Part shown: positions 7,137-15,604 of the stretch, piece by piece | Layout of the letters: each line of letters starts with the position of its first letter | Position numbering within the stretch: position 1 is the first letter of the stretch | The notes under the pieces: model-generated | What the model was told of the DNA's origin: nothing | What the model saw: the letters and a program-made list of their open reading frames with translations, nothing else | Database searches by the model: none | Translations under genes and position numbers: made by a program | Source: Lysobacter concretionis Ko07 = DSM 16239 | GTDB lineage: Bacteria; Pseudomonadota; Gammaproteobacteria; Xanthomonadales; Xanthomonadaceae | DNA length: 64,000 bases | NCBI RefSeq assembly: GCF_000768345.1 | Contig: NZ_AVPS01000004.1 | Coordinates: 186,001-250,000 of the forward strand | Reading direction: 5' to 3'

Positions 7137-9586
7137 GGCAGGTTCTCCAGGGGTTGGTCAGCGAGGGAACCCGGCGCGAAGCCGGGGAACGAGGGCAGCA
7201 GGTCGGCCGCCCAATCGAGGCCGCGATGGCGCAGCCAGGCGCCCGCGAAGCCGGGCACGCCGGCGTCCAGCAGCACGCGGTCTATGTCGCGCTGGTCTTG
7301 CGGCGTGGAAGCGCCCGCAAACGCCAGCGCCGCTGGCCCCAGGTCGAGGTCGAACAGGCGGTTGCCGAGGCGGGATTGGTAGTAGTAGTCGCGCTTGGGC
7401 TGCGCGGTGGCGACGATTTCGATCTGCCGCCTGTTGAGGCCGAAGCCCTCGTAGATCGTGCGAATCTGCGGCTCAGTCGCCTGCGGGTTCGGCAAGAAGA
7501 TGCGGCTTGCGCAGCTTTCGATGATCGCGGGCGCGATGCTCGAATCCTTGATGTCGGCCAGGCTCTGCGTGGCGAAGATGACGCTGACGTTCTTTTTCCT
7601 GAGCGTCTTGAGCCACTGCCGGATGCGCGCGGCAAACACCGGGTCATCGAGGAACAGCCACGCTTCATCGAGGATCAGCAGCGTGGGCGCCCCGTCGAAG
7701 CGTTCATCGAAACGCGCAAAGAGGTAGTGCAGCACGGCCATGACGGCGGCCTTGCTGTGCATCAGCTCCTCCATCTCGAAGCACTGCACGTCGGCCATGC
7801 CCAGCCGGTCGTGGTCGGCATCCAGCAGCTTGCCGTGGGCGCCACCGAGCACATAGGGCGACAGCGCCTGCCGCAGCGTGTTCGATTGCAGCAGCACGGA
7901 AAGTCCCGTCATCGTGCGCTGCTCCACCGGCGCACCAGCGAGACTTCCCAGCGCCGACCAGATAGCCGCCTTCTCGTCGGGGCCGACCGCCACGCCTTCG
8001 TGCAGCAAGCGGCCTTCGATCCATTCGGCGGCCCAGGTGCGGTAGCCCTCACGGTCGATGCGCGCGAGTGGCTGGAAGGCGATTTCGCCATCCGTGCCGA
8101 GGTCATAGTGCTCACCGCCCAGGCCGAGGATGGTGACGCGCATGGAGCGGCCCATGTCGAAGGCGAAGATGCGCGAGCCGCGATAACGGCGGAACTGCAT
8201 CGCCAGCGTGGCGAGCAAGACCGACTTGCCCATGCCGGTCGGGCCTGCGACCAGCGTGTGGCCCACGTCGCCGATGTGCGTCACCAGCCGGAACGGCGTG
8301 GCGCCGTCGGTGCGCGTGACGATCAGCGGCGGGCCATCGAGGTGGTCGTTCTTCTCCGGCCCAGCCCATACCGCCGACACCGGCATCATGTGCGCCAAGT
8401 TCAGCGTCGAGACGATGGGCTGGCGCACGTTGGCGTAGGCGTTGCCGGGGAGCGAGGACAGCCAGGCATCCACGGCATTGAGCGTTTCGGGGATGGTGAC
8501 GAACCCGCGCCCCTGGATGACGCGCTCCACCATGCGCAGCTTCTCGTCTGCGACGGCGGCGTCCTCGTCCATGACGGTGACGGTCGCCGTCAGGTAGCCG
8601 AAGGCGACTTGATCGCTGCCCAGTTCCTGCAAGGCGGCGTCCGCATCGGCGGCCTTGTTGCTGGCGTCGGTATCGACCAGCGGGCTTTCTTGCTGGAAGA
8701 TCGTTTCGCGCAGCAGCGCGATGACGTTCTTCCGTTTCGCAAACCACTGCCGGCGCAAGCGCCCCAACTCCTGTTCCGCCTCGGATTTGTCGAGGCACAA
8801 GAATCGTGTACTCCAGCGATACCCAAATCCAAGGCGGTTGAGGTCGTCCAGAATCCCCGGCCAGGTCGAGGTCGGGAAGCCGCGCACCGACACCACGCGC
8901 AGGTGCCGGTCGCCCAACATGGGCGCAAGGCCACCGACCAGCGGCGAGTCGGTCAGCAGCGCGTCGATGTGGAACGGCACTTCGGGCACGCCCACGCGAT
9001 AGCGTCGCGTCGAGATGGTCGAGTGCAGATAGGTCAGCGTCTGGCTGTCGTCCAGCCAGGAGACTTCCGGCATCACGCCATCGAGCAGGTCAAAGACCCG
9101 ATCCGTTTCCGCAACGAAGGATTGCAGCCGCTCGCGCCAGTCCACGCCATTCGTCGGCGTGTTCTCGTAGAGCATCTTGGCGGCTCGGGCGCGCGACTCC
9201 TCCGGCGGCAGGTATTGCAGCGTGAAGTGGTAGATGCTCTCGAAATGGCTGTCCGACTCCTCGAACGCCGCACGTCGTTCCTCGTCCACCAGCCACGACA
9301 GCGGCTCGGGAAACGAGGACTGCGGATAGCGCGATGCCCGCATCCGCTCGGCGTCGATATAGAAGGCCCAGCCAGAGCCGGTGCGGCGAAGCGCGTTGTT
9401 CTGCCGTGCCGCCGTGGCGATCAATTCGCCCTGCGTCGCACTGTCCAAGTCGGGGCCGCGGAACTGGAACGATCGTTGAAACGACCCGTCCTTGTTCAGC
9501 ACCACGCCCGGCGCGACTAGCCCAGCCCAGGGCAGCCAGTCGGCAAGCAAGGCCGGGCGCTGGCGGTATTCGGCGAGGTTTAGCAT
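7133..9586 (-). CDS. trbE: Conjugal transfer ATPase TrbE (VirB4-like)
   Basis: TrbE is the large cytoplasmic ATPase that energises assembly of the mating-pair apparatus. The 817 residues match the family length. Walker A is AGPTGMGKSVLLATL (about 448-462), Walker B is LLILDEAWLFL, and the FATQSLADI motif follows. The N-terminal CagE/TrbE domain starts with LAEYRQRPALLADWLPWAG. The gene lies between trbD and trbJ, with a 12-base gap after trbD. A 788-residue open frame on the opposite strand is a compositional shadow. Confidence 0.95.
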   Translation of the reverse strand: MLNLAEYRQRPALLADWLPWAGLVAPGVVLNKDGSFQRSFQFRGPDLDSATQGELIATAARQNNALRRTGSGWAFYIDAERMRASRYPQSSFPEPLSWLVDEERRAAFEESDSHFESIYHFTLQYLPPEESRARAAKMLYENTPTNGVDWRERLQSFVAETDRVFDLLDGVMPEVSWLDDSQTLTYLHSTISTRRYRVGVPEVPFHIDALLTDSPLVGGLAPMLGDRHLRVVSVRGFPTSTWPGILDDLNRLGFGYRWSTRFLCLDKSEAEQELGRLRRQWFAKRKNVIALLRETIFQQESPLVDTDASNKAADADAALQELGSDQVAFGYLTATVTVMDEDAAVADEKLRMVERVIQGRGFVTIPETLNAVDAWLSSLPGNAYANVRQPIVSTLNLAHMMPVSAVWAGPEKNDHLDGPPLIVTRTDGATPFRLVTHIGDVGHTLVAGPTGMGKSVLLATLAMQFRRYRGSRIFAFDMGRSMRVTILGLGGEHYDLGTDGEIAFQPLARIDREGYRTWAAEWIEGRLLHEGVAVGPDEKAAIWSALGSLAGAPVEQRTMTGLSVLLQSNTLRQALSPYVLGGAHGKLLDADHDRLGMADVQCFEMEELMHSKAAVMAVLHYLFARFDERFDGAPTLLILDEAWLFLDDPVFAARIRQWLKTLRKKNVSVIFATQSLADIKDSSIAPAIIESCASRIFLPNPQATEPQIRTIYEGFGLNRRQIEIVATAQPKRDYYYQSRLGNRLFDLDLGPAALAFAGASTPQDQRDIDRVLLDAGVPGFAGAWLRHRGLDWAADLLPSFPGFAPGSLADQPLENLP

Positions 9587-9598
9587 GGCGGCATCCCC

Positions 9599-9871
9599 TC
9601 ACACGTCCAGCAGCGGGCGGTGCTTGATGTGCCGGGCGAACACGGCCATGAACTGCGGATCGACGCGCGCACCCCACACCGCCAGCGAATGGCCCACGAT
9701 CCATAGCACCACGCCAGGAATCCACAGTTGCAGGCCCAGCCCGACGGCGGCGGCCAGCGTGCCGTTGGCAATCGCCACGGTGCGCGGTGCGCCTCCCAGC
9801 AAGATCGGCTCGGTGAGCGAGCGATGCAAAGGCACCTCGAACCCGGCCGCGAATGTATCCGGGGCGCTCAT
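9599..9871 (-). CDS. trbD: Conjugal transfer protein TrbD (VirB3-like)
   Basis: The start at 9871 is set by an ATGA overlap with the trbC stop and gives 90 residues (MSAPDTFAAGFEVPLHRSL...). VPLHRSLTEPILLGG is the family N-terminal motif, followed by two hydrophobic segments (TLAAAVGLGLQLWIPGVVLWIVGHSLAVWGA). TrbD is a small inner-membrane protein that works with TrbE. Confidence 0.92.
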   Translation of the reverse strand: MSAPDTFAAGFEVPLHRSLTEPILLGGAPRTVAIANGTLAAAVGLGLQLWIPGVVLWIVGHSLAVWGARVDPQFMAVFARHIKHRPLLDV

Positions 9872-10254
9872 ACGACAGCCCCGCCGGAGAAGCTGAAGAA
9901 GGACAGGAAGAAGCTCGAAGCCGCGAACGCGATGGACAGGCCGAACACGATCTGGATCAGCTTGCGAAAGCCGCCCGACGTGTCGCCGAACGCGAGCGCG
10001 AGGCCCGTGGCGATGATGATGATGACCGCGACGATGCGCGCCACCGGCCCCTGGATGGATTCGAGGATGGATTGCAGCGGGCCTTCCCACGGCATCGAGG
10101 AACCGGCGGCCTGCGCGGTTCCGGCCAAGAACAGCAGCAGCGCGGCCAGCAGCAGCCCTTGCCCCGCAGGGCGGCCCAGGCAGCGCAGCCGCGCGAGGAT
10201 GGACAGGTGCGAAGGCGGATTTACGGAAACACGGAAAGCATGGGCGTGCGTCAT
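9868..10254 (-). CDS. trbC: Conjugative pilin TrbC (VirB2-like)
   Basis: TrbC is the pilin precursor. The start at 10254 overlaps the trbB stop by ATGA and gives 128 residues. A basic N-terminus precedes the signal/first hydrophobic segment (GLLLAALLLFLAGTAQAAG), then a second hydrophobic stretch (VARIVAVIIIIATGLALAFG) and a third near the C-terminus. In IncP-type systems the peptide is trimmed and cyclised by the TraF peptidase; a TraF homologue is encoded at 23492-24079. Confidence 0.9.
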   Translation of the reverse strand: MTHAHAFRVSVNPPSHLSILARLRCLGRPAGQGLLLAALLLFLAGTAQAAGSSMPWEGPLQSILESIQGPVARIVAVIIIIATGLALAFGDTSGGFRKLIQIVFGLSIAFAASSFFLSFFSFSGGAVV

Positions 10255-11309
10255 GGCAGTTCTCCAGAGGGATTGAGGGACGGGGATGAGGAAGTCGCCG
10301 CAGCGGATGCGGCATCGGGAACTGGCGACAGCTCGGGAAACGGCGTATCCATCGCATCCGCCAGTTGGTAGCCAACGCCATCGAAGCCGACGACGCGGGC
10401 GATGCTCTCGATGCGGCGCTTGCGTCCGCGTCCGGCGATGTGGATCACCACGTTGACCGCCTCGGCGATCAGCGCACGCGGCGGGTTCACCGCTACTTCG
10501 AGAATCAGTTGCTCCATGCGCAGCAGCGCGCCCAGCGCAGAACCCGCATGGATCGTGGCGATGCCGCCAGGATGGCCAGTGCCCCACACCTTGATGAGAT
10601 CCAGCGCCTCGGCGCCGCGCACCTCGCCGACGACAACACGATCAGGGCGCAGGCGCATGGACGAGCGAACCAGCTCGGTCATGGACACCACGCCTGCGCG
10701 CGTGCGCAGCGGAACGTGGTCGCGGGCCGCGCATTGCAGCTCCACCGTGTCTTCGAGCACCAGCACGCGGTCGCCGGTGGCGGCGATTTCAGCGAGCAAG
10801 GCATTGGCGAGCGTGGTCTTGCCGCTGCTGGTGGCCCCGGCGATCAAGACGTTCTGGCGCTCGCGCACGGCGCGAACGAGAAAGCCCGCCTGGGCAGCGG
10901 TCATCATTCCGTCCAGGACGTACCGCTCCAGCGGGATCACGCCGATGGCGCGCTTGCGCAACGCGAAGGCCGGCCCCGGCGCGGCGGGCGGCAAGATGCC
11001 CTCGAAGCGTTCGCCTGTCTCGGGCAGTTCGGCGGATAGCAGCGGTTGCCCGCGATGCACCTCTGCGCCGACGTGGGCCGCGACCAGGCGGATGATTCGC
11101 TCGCCATCGGCCTCGGGCATCTCCACGCCCATCGGCGCACGGCCCGACGACAGGCGATCCACCCAAAGAGTGCGATCGGGGTTGAGCATGATTTCCACCA
11201 CGTCGGGGTCTTCGAGCGCGGTGGCGATCAGCGGCCCCATTGCCGTGCGCAGCATCTGGATGCGCCGGTCGAGCGATGTGGCGGTCATGGATTGCGGCAC
11301 GGCGCTCAT
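10251..11309 (-). CDS. trbB: Conjugal transfer ATPase TrbB (VirB11-like)
   Basis: TrbB is the hexameric traffic ATPase of the secretion system. The 352 residues include Walker A GATSSGKTTLANALL (about 156-170), the aspartate box VLVLEDTVELQC, the His box GHPGGIATIHAGSALGALLR and the arginine-rich MRLRPDRVVVGEVRG. Its start overlaps the stop of the CopG-like gene by ATGA. Confidence 0.95.
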   Translation of the reverse strand: MSAVPQSMTATSLDRRIQMLRTAMGPLIATALEDPDVVEIMLNPDRTLWVDRLSSGRAPMGVEMPEADGERIIRLVAAHVGAEVHRGQPLLSAELPETGERFEGILPPAAPGPAFALRKRAIGVIPLERYVLDGMMTAAQAGFLVRAVRERQNVLIAGATSSGKTTLANALLAEIAATGDRVLVLEDTVELQCAARDHVPLRTRAGVVSMTELVRSSMRLRPDRVVVGEVRGAEALDLIKVWGTGHPGGIATIHAGSALGALLRMEQLILEVAVNPPRALIAEAVNVVIHIAGRGRKRRIESIARVVGFDGVGYQLADAMDTPFPELSPVPDAASAAATSSSPSLNPSGELP

Positions 11310-11770
11310 GACGCACGCTCCTGCGCTTGCGCGGCCGCCGCCGCGTCCTCCATCCGCATCGGGTCGGGGTGCAGTTCCTCCACCACGTCGCGCACCAGGC
11401 TTCGGCCCCGCAGCAGATGGCGACCAAGCTGCTCGGTGAACTGCTCGAAGCGCGCTTTGCCCTGCGCGCGTGCCGCGTCTTGATGCGCCTCGGGAACCGG
11501 CGTGCTCACGGTCAGGTAGTAGCGAATGAACAGCGCCAGCGTTTCGATGGCGATGTTCTGGTCGCGCTCCATGCGCTCGGCTTGGCGCGACAGGCGATCA
11601 AGCCGCTTGGCGATGGCTGCCTCGCGTTGGTCGGCGGCATCGGGCGACAGCCACGATGCGAGCGCCGCCGCGACAATGGACGACTTGGACACGCCTTTCT
11701 TGGCGGCCAGCTCATCGAGCCGCTTGGCGTGCTCCGGCTGGATAAAGAGATTCAGGCGGTAGTGGCTCAT
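11306..11770 (-). CDS. CopG/ribbon-helix-helix protein between traG and trbB
   Basis: The 154-residue protein opens with a short beta strand and two helices, YRLNLFIQPEHAKRLDELAAKKGVSKSSIVAAALASWL, the pattern of ribbon-helix-helix DNA-binding proteins. The rest is helical, with a coiled-coil-like RLDRLSRQAERMERDQNIAIE. It sits between traG and trbB as in other Tn4371-type elements and overlaps both by ATGA. A role in regulating the transfer operon is inferred. Confidence 0.8.
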   Translation of the reverse strand: MSHYRLNLFIQPEHAKRLDELAAKKGVSKSSIVAAALASWLSPDAADQREAAIAKRLDRLSRQAERMERDQNIAIETLALFIRYYLTVSTPVPEAHQDAARAQGKARFEQFTEQLGRHLLRGRSLVRDVVEELHPDPMRMEDAAAAAQAQERAS

Positions 11771-13773
11771 AGCTCGATTCCGTCGTTGGGGTCGAGGGAA
11801 GCCAGCCGGGCCGTGCGCTGCACGGTTGGATCGAGCTGGCGAGGAAGAGGAAGCGGCAGGTCGTCGTCGTCGTCGAGCAGCCCGAGGTCGGCCGCGGGCG
11901 CGGCCAGTTCGGGGTCGTAAGCGACGGTTTCGGAAAGCTCGGGTTGACGCCGCGGGCCGCCGTCGTCGGCGGTCAAGCTCCCCAGGCCATCAGCGGATGC
12001 GGCAGCGGGTACGGCAGGCGTTGGCGGAATCGCCAGCCCGCTCCAGTCATCCGGGCGCAGCGGCGGCGCGTCGGCGTACTGCCCGCCCGCAAGCGCGGGC
12101 GGCGGCAGCACGCGGCGCTCGAAATTGGCGTCCGCGTAGTAGCGCAGCTTCTTCGCCTTGATCGGTGCCACGCTGGACACCATCACCACGGCCTCGTCAG
12201 GCGGGAGCTGCATGACTTCGCCCGGCGTCAGCAGCGGGCGGGCTGTCTCCTGGCGCGACACCATGAGGTGGCCCAGCCACGGCGCGAGCCGATGGCCGGC
12301 ATAGTTGCGCTGGGCGCGCAGCTCGGTGGCCGTGCCCAGCGTCTCGGAGATCCGTTTGGCCGTGCGTTCGTCGTTCGTGGCGAACGTCACGCGCACATGG
12401 CAGTTGTCGAGGATGGAGTGGTTCTGCCCATACGCCTTGTCGATCTGGTTGAGCGACTGCGCGATGAGGAAGCTGCGGATGCCGTAGCCAGCCATGAACG
12501 CCAGCGCCGTCTCGAAGAAGTCGAGCCGCCCGAGTGCTGGAAACTCGTCGAGCATCAGCAGCAGCTTGTGGCGGCGCTCGATGCCGTCGGAGCCATCGAG
12601 CGATTCGGTGAGGCGCCGACCGATCTGGTTGAGGATCAGGCGGATGAGCGGCTTCGTCCTCGAAATGTCCGAGGGCGGCACCACCAGGTACAGCGATACC
12701 GGATGCTCGGCGGCGATCAGGTCAGCGATGCGCCAGTCGCAGCGCGAGGTGACTTCGGCCACTGTCGGGTCGCGGTACAGGCCGAGGAACGACATGGCCG
12801 TGGACAGCACGCCCGAGCGTTCGTTGTCGCTCTTGTTAAGGACTTCACGCGCTGCCGAGGCGACGACCGGATGCGGCCCATCGCCGAGGTGCGGCGTGGT
12901 CATCATCCGGTGCAAGGTCAGCTCGAACGGGCTGGCCGGGTCGGAGAGGAAGTTGGCGACGCCGCGCAGCGTCTTGTCCTCGCCGGCGTAGAGCACATGC
13001 AGGATCGCGCCGACCAGCAGCGCGTGCGAGGTCTTCTCCCAATGGTTGCGCTTCTCCAGTGCGCCTTCGGGATCGACCAGAATGTCCGCGATGTTCTGCA
13101 CGTCGCGCACTTCATGCGCGCCGCGCCGCACCTCCAGCAGCGGGTTGTAGGCCGCCGACATCGCATCGGTCGGGTTGAACAATAGGCAGTGGCTGAAGCG
13201 GCTGCGCCAGCCGGCGGTGATCTGCCAGTTCTCGCCCTTGATGTCGTGGATGACGGCCGAGGCCGGCCAGGACAGCAGCGTGGGAACGACCAGGCCAACA
13301 CCTTTGCCCGAGCGCGTGGGCGCGAAGGTCAGGACGTGTTCCGGGCCTTCATGGCGCAGGTACTGGCGATCGTGCTGGCCGAGGAATACGCCGGTCGGCT
13401 GCGTGAGGCCCGCCTTGCGAATGTCCTGCGCGTTCGCCCAGCGGGCCGAGCCGTAGGTCGTGACAAGCCGCGCCTGCCGCGAGCGCCAGACTGACATGGC
13501 GATGGCAACGGCCACGGCGACCATGCCACTGCCACCGGCGATGGCTCCGCCGATGTCGAAGACTTCCGGGGTATAGGCGCCGAAGAAGAACCACCACTCA
13601 AACAGCTTCCACGGGTGGTAGATCGGGGTGCCAAGAAGATCAAACCAGGGCGAGCCAAGGCGTACTTGATAGCCAAGGGCGGCTGCTGTCCATTGTGTGG
13701 CGCCCCACACTCCGGCGATCACGATGCCGAATACGACGGCGATCTGACCGAACAGCACGTTCGTCCCTTGCAT
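11767..13773 (-). CDS. traG: Type IV coupling protein TraG (VirD4-like)
   Basis: TraG is the inner-membrane ATPase that brings the relaxase-DNA complex to the secretion channel. The 668 residues begin with two membrane helices (about 5-30 and 68-92). Walker A is FAPTRSGKGVGLVVPTLLSW and Walker B is LLLMLDEFPALGRLD; DNCHVRVTFATNDERTAKRIS is also typical of the family. It heads the traG-copG-trbB...trbI-DUF2274 operon, coupled throughout by short overlaps. Confidence 0.95.
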   Translation of the reverse strand: MQGTNVLFGQIAVVFGIVIAGVWGATQWTAAALGYQVRLGSPWFDLLGTPIYHPWKLFEWWFFFGAYTPEVFDIGGAIAGGSGMVAVAVAIAMSVWRSRQARLVTTYGSARWANAQDIRKAGLTQPTGVFLGQHDRQYLRHEGPEHVLTFAPTRSGKGVGLVVPTLLSWPASAVIHDIKGENWQITAGWRSRFSHCLLFNPTDAMSAAYNPLLEVRRGAHEVRDVQNIADILVDPEGALEKRNHWEKTSHALLVGAILHVLYAGEDKTLRGVANFLSDPASPFELTLHRMMTTPHLGDGPHPVVASAAREVLNKSDNERSGVLSTAMSFLGLYRDPTVAEVTSRCDWRIADLIAAEHPVSLYLVVPPSDISRTKPLIRLILNQIGRRLTESLDGSDGIERRHKLLLMLDEFPALGRLDFFETALAFMAGYGIRSFLIAQSLNQIDKAYGQNHSILDNCHVRVTFATNDERTAKRISETLGTATELRAQRNYAGHRLAPWLGHLMVSRQETARPLLTPGEVMQLPPDEAVVMVSSVAPIKAKKLRYYADANFERRVLPPPALAGGQYADAPPLRPDDWSGLAIPPTPAVPAAASADGLGSLTADDGGPRRQPELSETVAYDPELAAPAADLGLLDDDDDLPLPLPRQLDPTVQRTARLASLDPNDGIEL

Positions 13774-13931
13774 GACCTGGCCTCCGATTTCTCCTGCGCT
13801 GATTCCTCATGGAAAGAGCGGCACAAGGGCGTGCCGCAAGCGTCAGGATCGGTGCCGGGTTAGAGCCGGTCAAAGACCGTTTTGGGCAGAAAGGTCGAGC
13901 AAAAAGACAGAATTCGCGCGGCGTCGAATCA

Positions 13932-13967
13932 AAGAAGAACGCCGCAAGCGATAGCGCGTTGCGGCGT
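13932..13967 (-). terminator. Terminator after the lysR-exclusion lipoprotein genes
   Basis: A perfect 9-bp stem ACGCCGCAA/TTGCGGCGT (13939-13947/13959-13967). On the minus strand it is followed by the T-rich tail TTCTTCTTT. It separates the cargo block from traG. Confidence 0.6.
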
Positions 13968-14009
13968 GTCGAACAGAAAGATGAAGACGAGGCGGCGAGC
14001 CGCCAACAG

Positions 14010-14288
14010 TTAGAACTTGGGCGATTCCTTCGGCGGTGTGTAGGGCGTTTCGCCGTCGCCATAGAATCGCTTGCGCGTGGCTTCGGCCACCCGGTTGCAC
14101 AGCACGTCGCCCAGTTTGGGGCGATCGGTCTTGCACTGTTGGCGCAGTCCTTTAAGCTGGTCAGGGTTGGCCGCCAGTTCTTCCACCGTCGGAATATTCG
14201 TCTCCGAATCGGCGGCCTTCTGAGGTGCCTCGGATTGGCCGCAAGCAGACAAGGCGGTCACGAGCAAGAACGGAATGATTTTCTTCAT
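14010..14288 (-). CDS. EexN/TrbK-like lipoprotein, possible second entry-exclusion protein
   Basis: The 92-residue product has a signal peptide with lipobox ALSAC (Cys at about 16), then PDQLKGLRQQCKTDR and CNRVAEATRKRF, the same signature as the TrbK-like lipoprotein at 6078-6398. The tail FYGDGETPYTPP copies the tail of TrbJ (FLGDGTPYTPQ). Its start overlaps the stop of the LysR gene by ATGA. A role in surface or entry exclusion is inferred from family resemblance; it could instead belong to the cargo operon. Confidence 0.7.
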   Translation of the reverse strand: MKKIIPFLLVTALSACGQSEAPQKAADSETNIPTVEELAANPDQLKGLRQQCKTDRPKLGDVLCNRVAEATRKRFYGDGETPYTPPKESPKF

Positions 14289-15229
14289 GGCATCAATTCC
14301 TCCGGTGGATCAGAACTGCGGCCTCGGATGGGCCTGGGAGTCTCCGGCGTTTCAATTGTCTGTACCCGTTCGATGAACCGTGCAAGTTCGTCGGACGGAT
14401 CACCGTCAAGACGAAGCAAGTAAGTCGTCAGCGGAGGTACACGCGACGCAAGTGGCCGCGCTACCACTCCCGGTTCACGGCTGGCGGAAATATGCGCAGC
14501 GCCCGCCAGCCCGAGCGCGAAGCCGGCTGATACCAGCGCCATCATCAGATCGCATGTGGAAACTCGCTCTGCGATCAACGGTTCCATGTCAGCACGACGC
14601 AGCACTCGTTCCACGTGTTTGGCATGGCCTTCACACACTTGCGGATCGCACAAAACCAGCGGATAGCGCAGCAGTTCGTCCAAGGGGATACGCTTGTGGG
14701 CCAGTAGAGGATGGCGAGCGGGGACAGCCACCATTAGCGCATCACTCCAAGCTGGCAACGCGACGATGCCATCGCCCACCTCGTCGGACTGAGCAAACCC
14801 CACGTCGTATAGATCATCGTGCAACCCTTTGATCTGCTGCGACAGCGGCACCTCGAAGAAGCGGATTTCGACCTCGGGTTCTTCCTGACGACATAACGCC
14901 AACAAGGTCGGCAAGCGCGACGGTGTAATGCCATCCGACAAGGCCACTCGCAATTGTCCATGAAAGCCATTAGCTGCCGCTTTCACGCTATCACGTGCTT
15001 GTTCCAAGGCGGCAAACACACGACGCACATGCTCCAAAAACAATGTTCCGGCATGGGTTAGCCGCGTACTGCGCGTGGTACGGGCAAACAGCGCCACACC
15101 GAGTTCTTCCTCCAGCTCCTTGATGGCCCGCGACAGCGGCGATTGTTCAATATGCAGCTTCTCCGCCGCACGAGCGAAACGGAGTTCTTCGGCCACGGCT
15201 AGGAAGTATCGAAGGTGACGAAGCTCCAT
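14285..15229 (-). CDS. LysR-type transcriptional regulator
   Basis: The 314-residue protein starts with the LysR winged helix (MELRHLRYFLAVAEELRFARAAEKLHIEQSPLSRAIKELEEELGVALFART) and continues into a substrate-binding domain (HGQLRVALSDGITPSRLPTLLALCR). The effector is unknown. It lies in the cargo block, downstream of the efflux and DUF3861 genes and coupled to the downstream lipoprotein gene. Its GC content looks lower than the trb genes around it, which suggests separate acquisition. Confidence 0.92.
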   Translation of the reverse strand: MELRHLRYFLAVAEELRFARAAEKLHIEQSPLSRAIKELEEELGVALFARTTRSTRLTHAGTLFLEHVRRVFAALEQARDSVKAAANGFHGQLRVALSDGITPSRLPTLLALCRQEEPEVEIRFFEVPLSQQIKGLHDDLYDVGFAQSDEVGDGIVALPAWSDALMVAVPARHPLLAHKRIPLDELLRYPLVLCDPQVCEGHAKHVERVLRRADMEPLIAERVSTCDLMMALVSAGFALGLAGAAHISASREPGVVARPLASRVPPLTTYLLRLDGDPSDELARFIERVQTIETPETPRPIRGRSSDPPEELMP

Positions 15230-15262
15230 GGCGATTCACATCCCATTTCGCAAAGAGAACAA

Positions 15263-15574
15263 TCAGTCTTTTCTTTGGCTGTCGGTTGATCCTGCTTTCA
15301 AATCCTTGACAAACTGATATAGCTGCGGCAGGAATGAAGATAGAAGCGGGTTGTCTTTGTTCGCCAGGATGGCTCCGCCAAACAGCTTCAGACCAACCGC
15401 AAATGCCGCCGCATCTGCCTGGCTGCTGAAATCACCTCTGCTGCGAATCCACGTCACGACAGAGATGATGTCGTCATGATTCCCAACCTCAAACTGCAGA
15501 GGCTTGCGTTCACTGGGGACGCCATGTGAATCCGTCAATTGCTCCAGAGTTACGCGATAAAGGTATTGCCTCAT
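15263..15574 (-). CDS. DUF3861 family protein
   Basis: A 103-residue soluble protein (MRQYLYRVTLEQLTDSHGVPSERKPLQFEVGNHDDIISVV...). The opening YRVTLEQL and the central NHDDIISVV are typical of DUF3861, which has no known function. It lies between the efflux operon (30 bases after its last gene) and the LysR gene and is probably co-transcribed with one of them. Confidence 0.75.
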   Translation of the reverse strand: MRQYLYRVTLEQLTDSHGVPSERKPLQFEVGNHDDIISVVTWIRSRGDFSSQADAAAFAVGLKLFGGAILANKDNPLLSSFLPQLYQFVKDLKAGSTDSQRKD

Positions 15575-15604
15575 TTGTGTGGCTCCTCATGTTGGAGTGA
15601 TGAC

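Noticed and set aside
7154-9520. 788-codon open frame opposite trbE
   Set aside because: Antisense shadow of a clear VirB4-type ATPase with Walker motifs on the minus strand.
3957-10235. TTCCGTAAATCCGCCTT shared (minus strand) by the 5' ends of trbG and trbC
   Set aside because: A 17-base match inside signal-peptide coding sequence; it could be chance or codon preference, and no further pattern supports a site.
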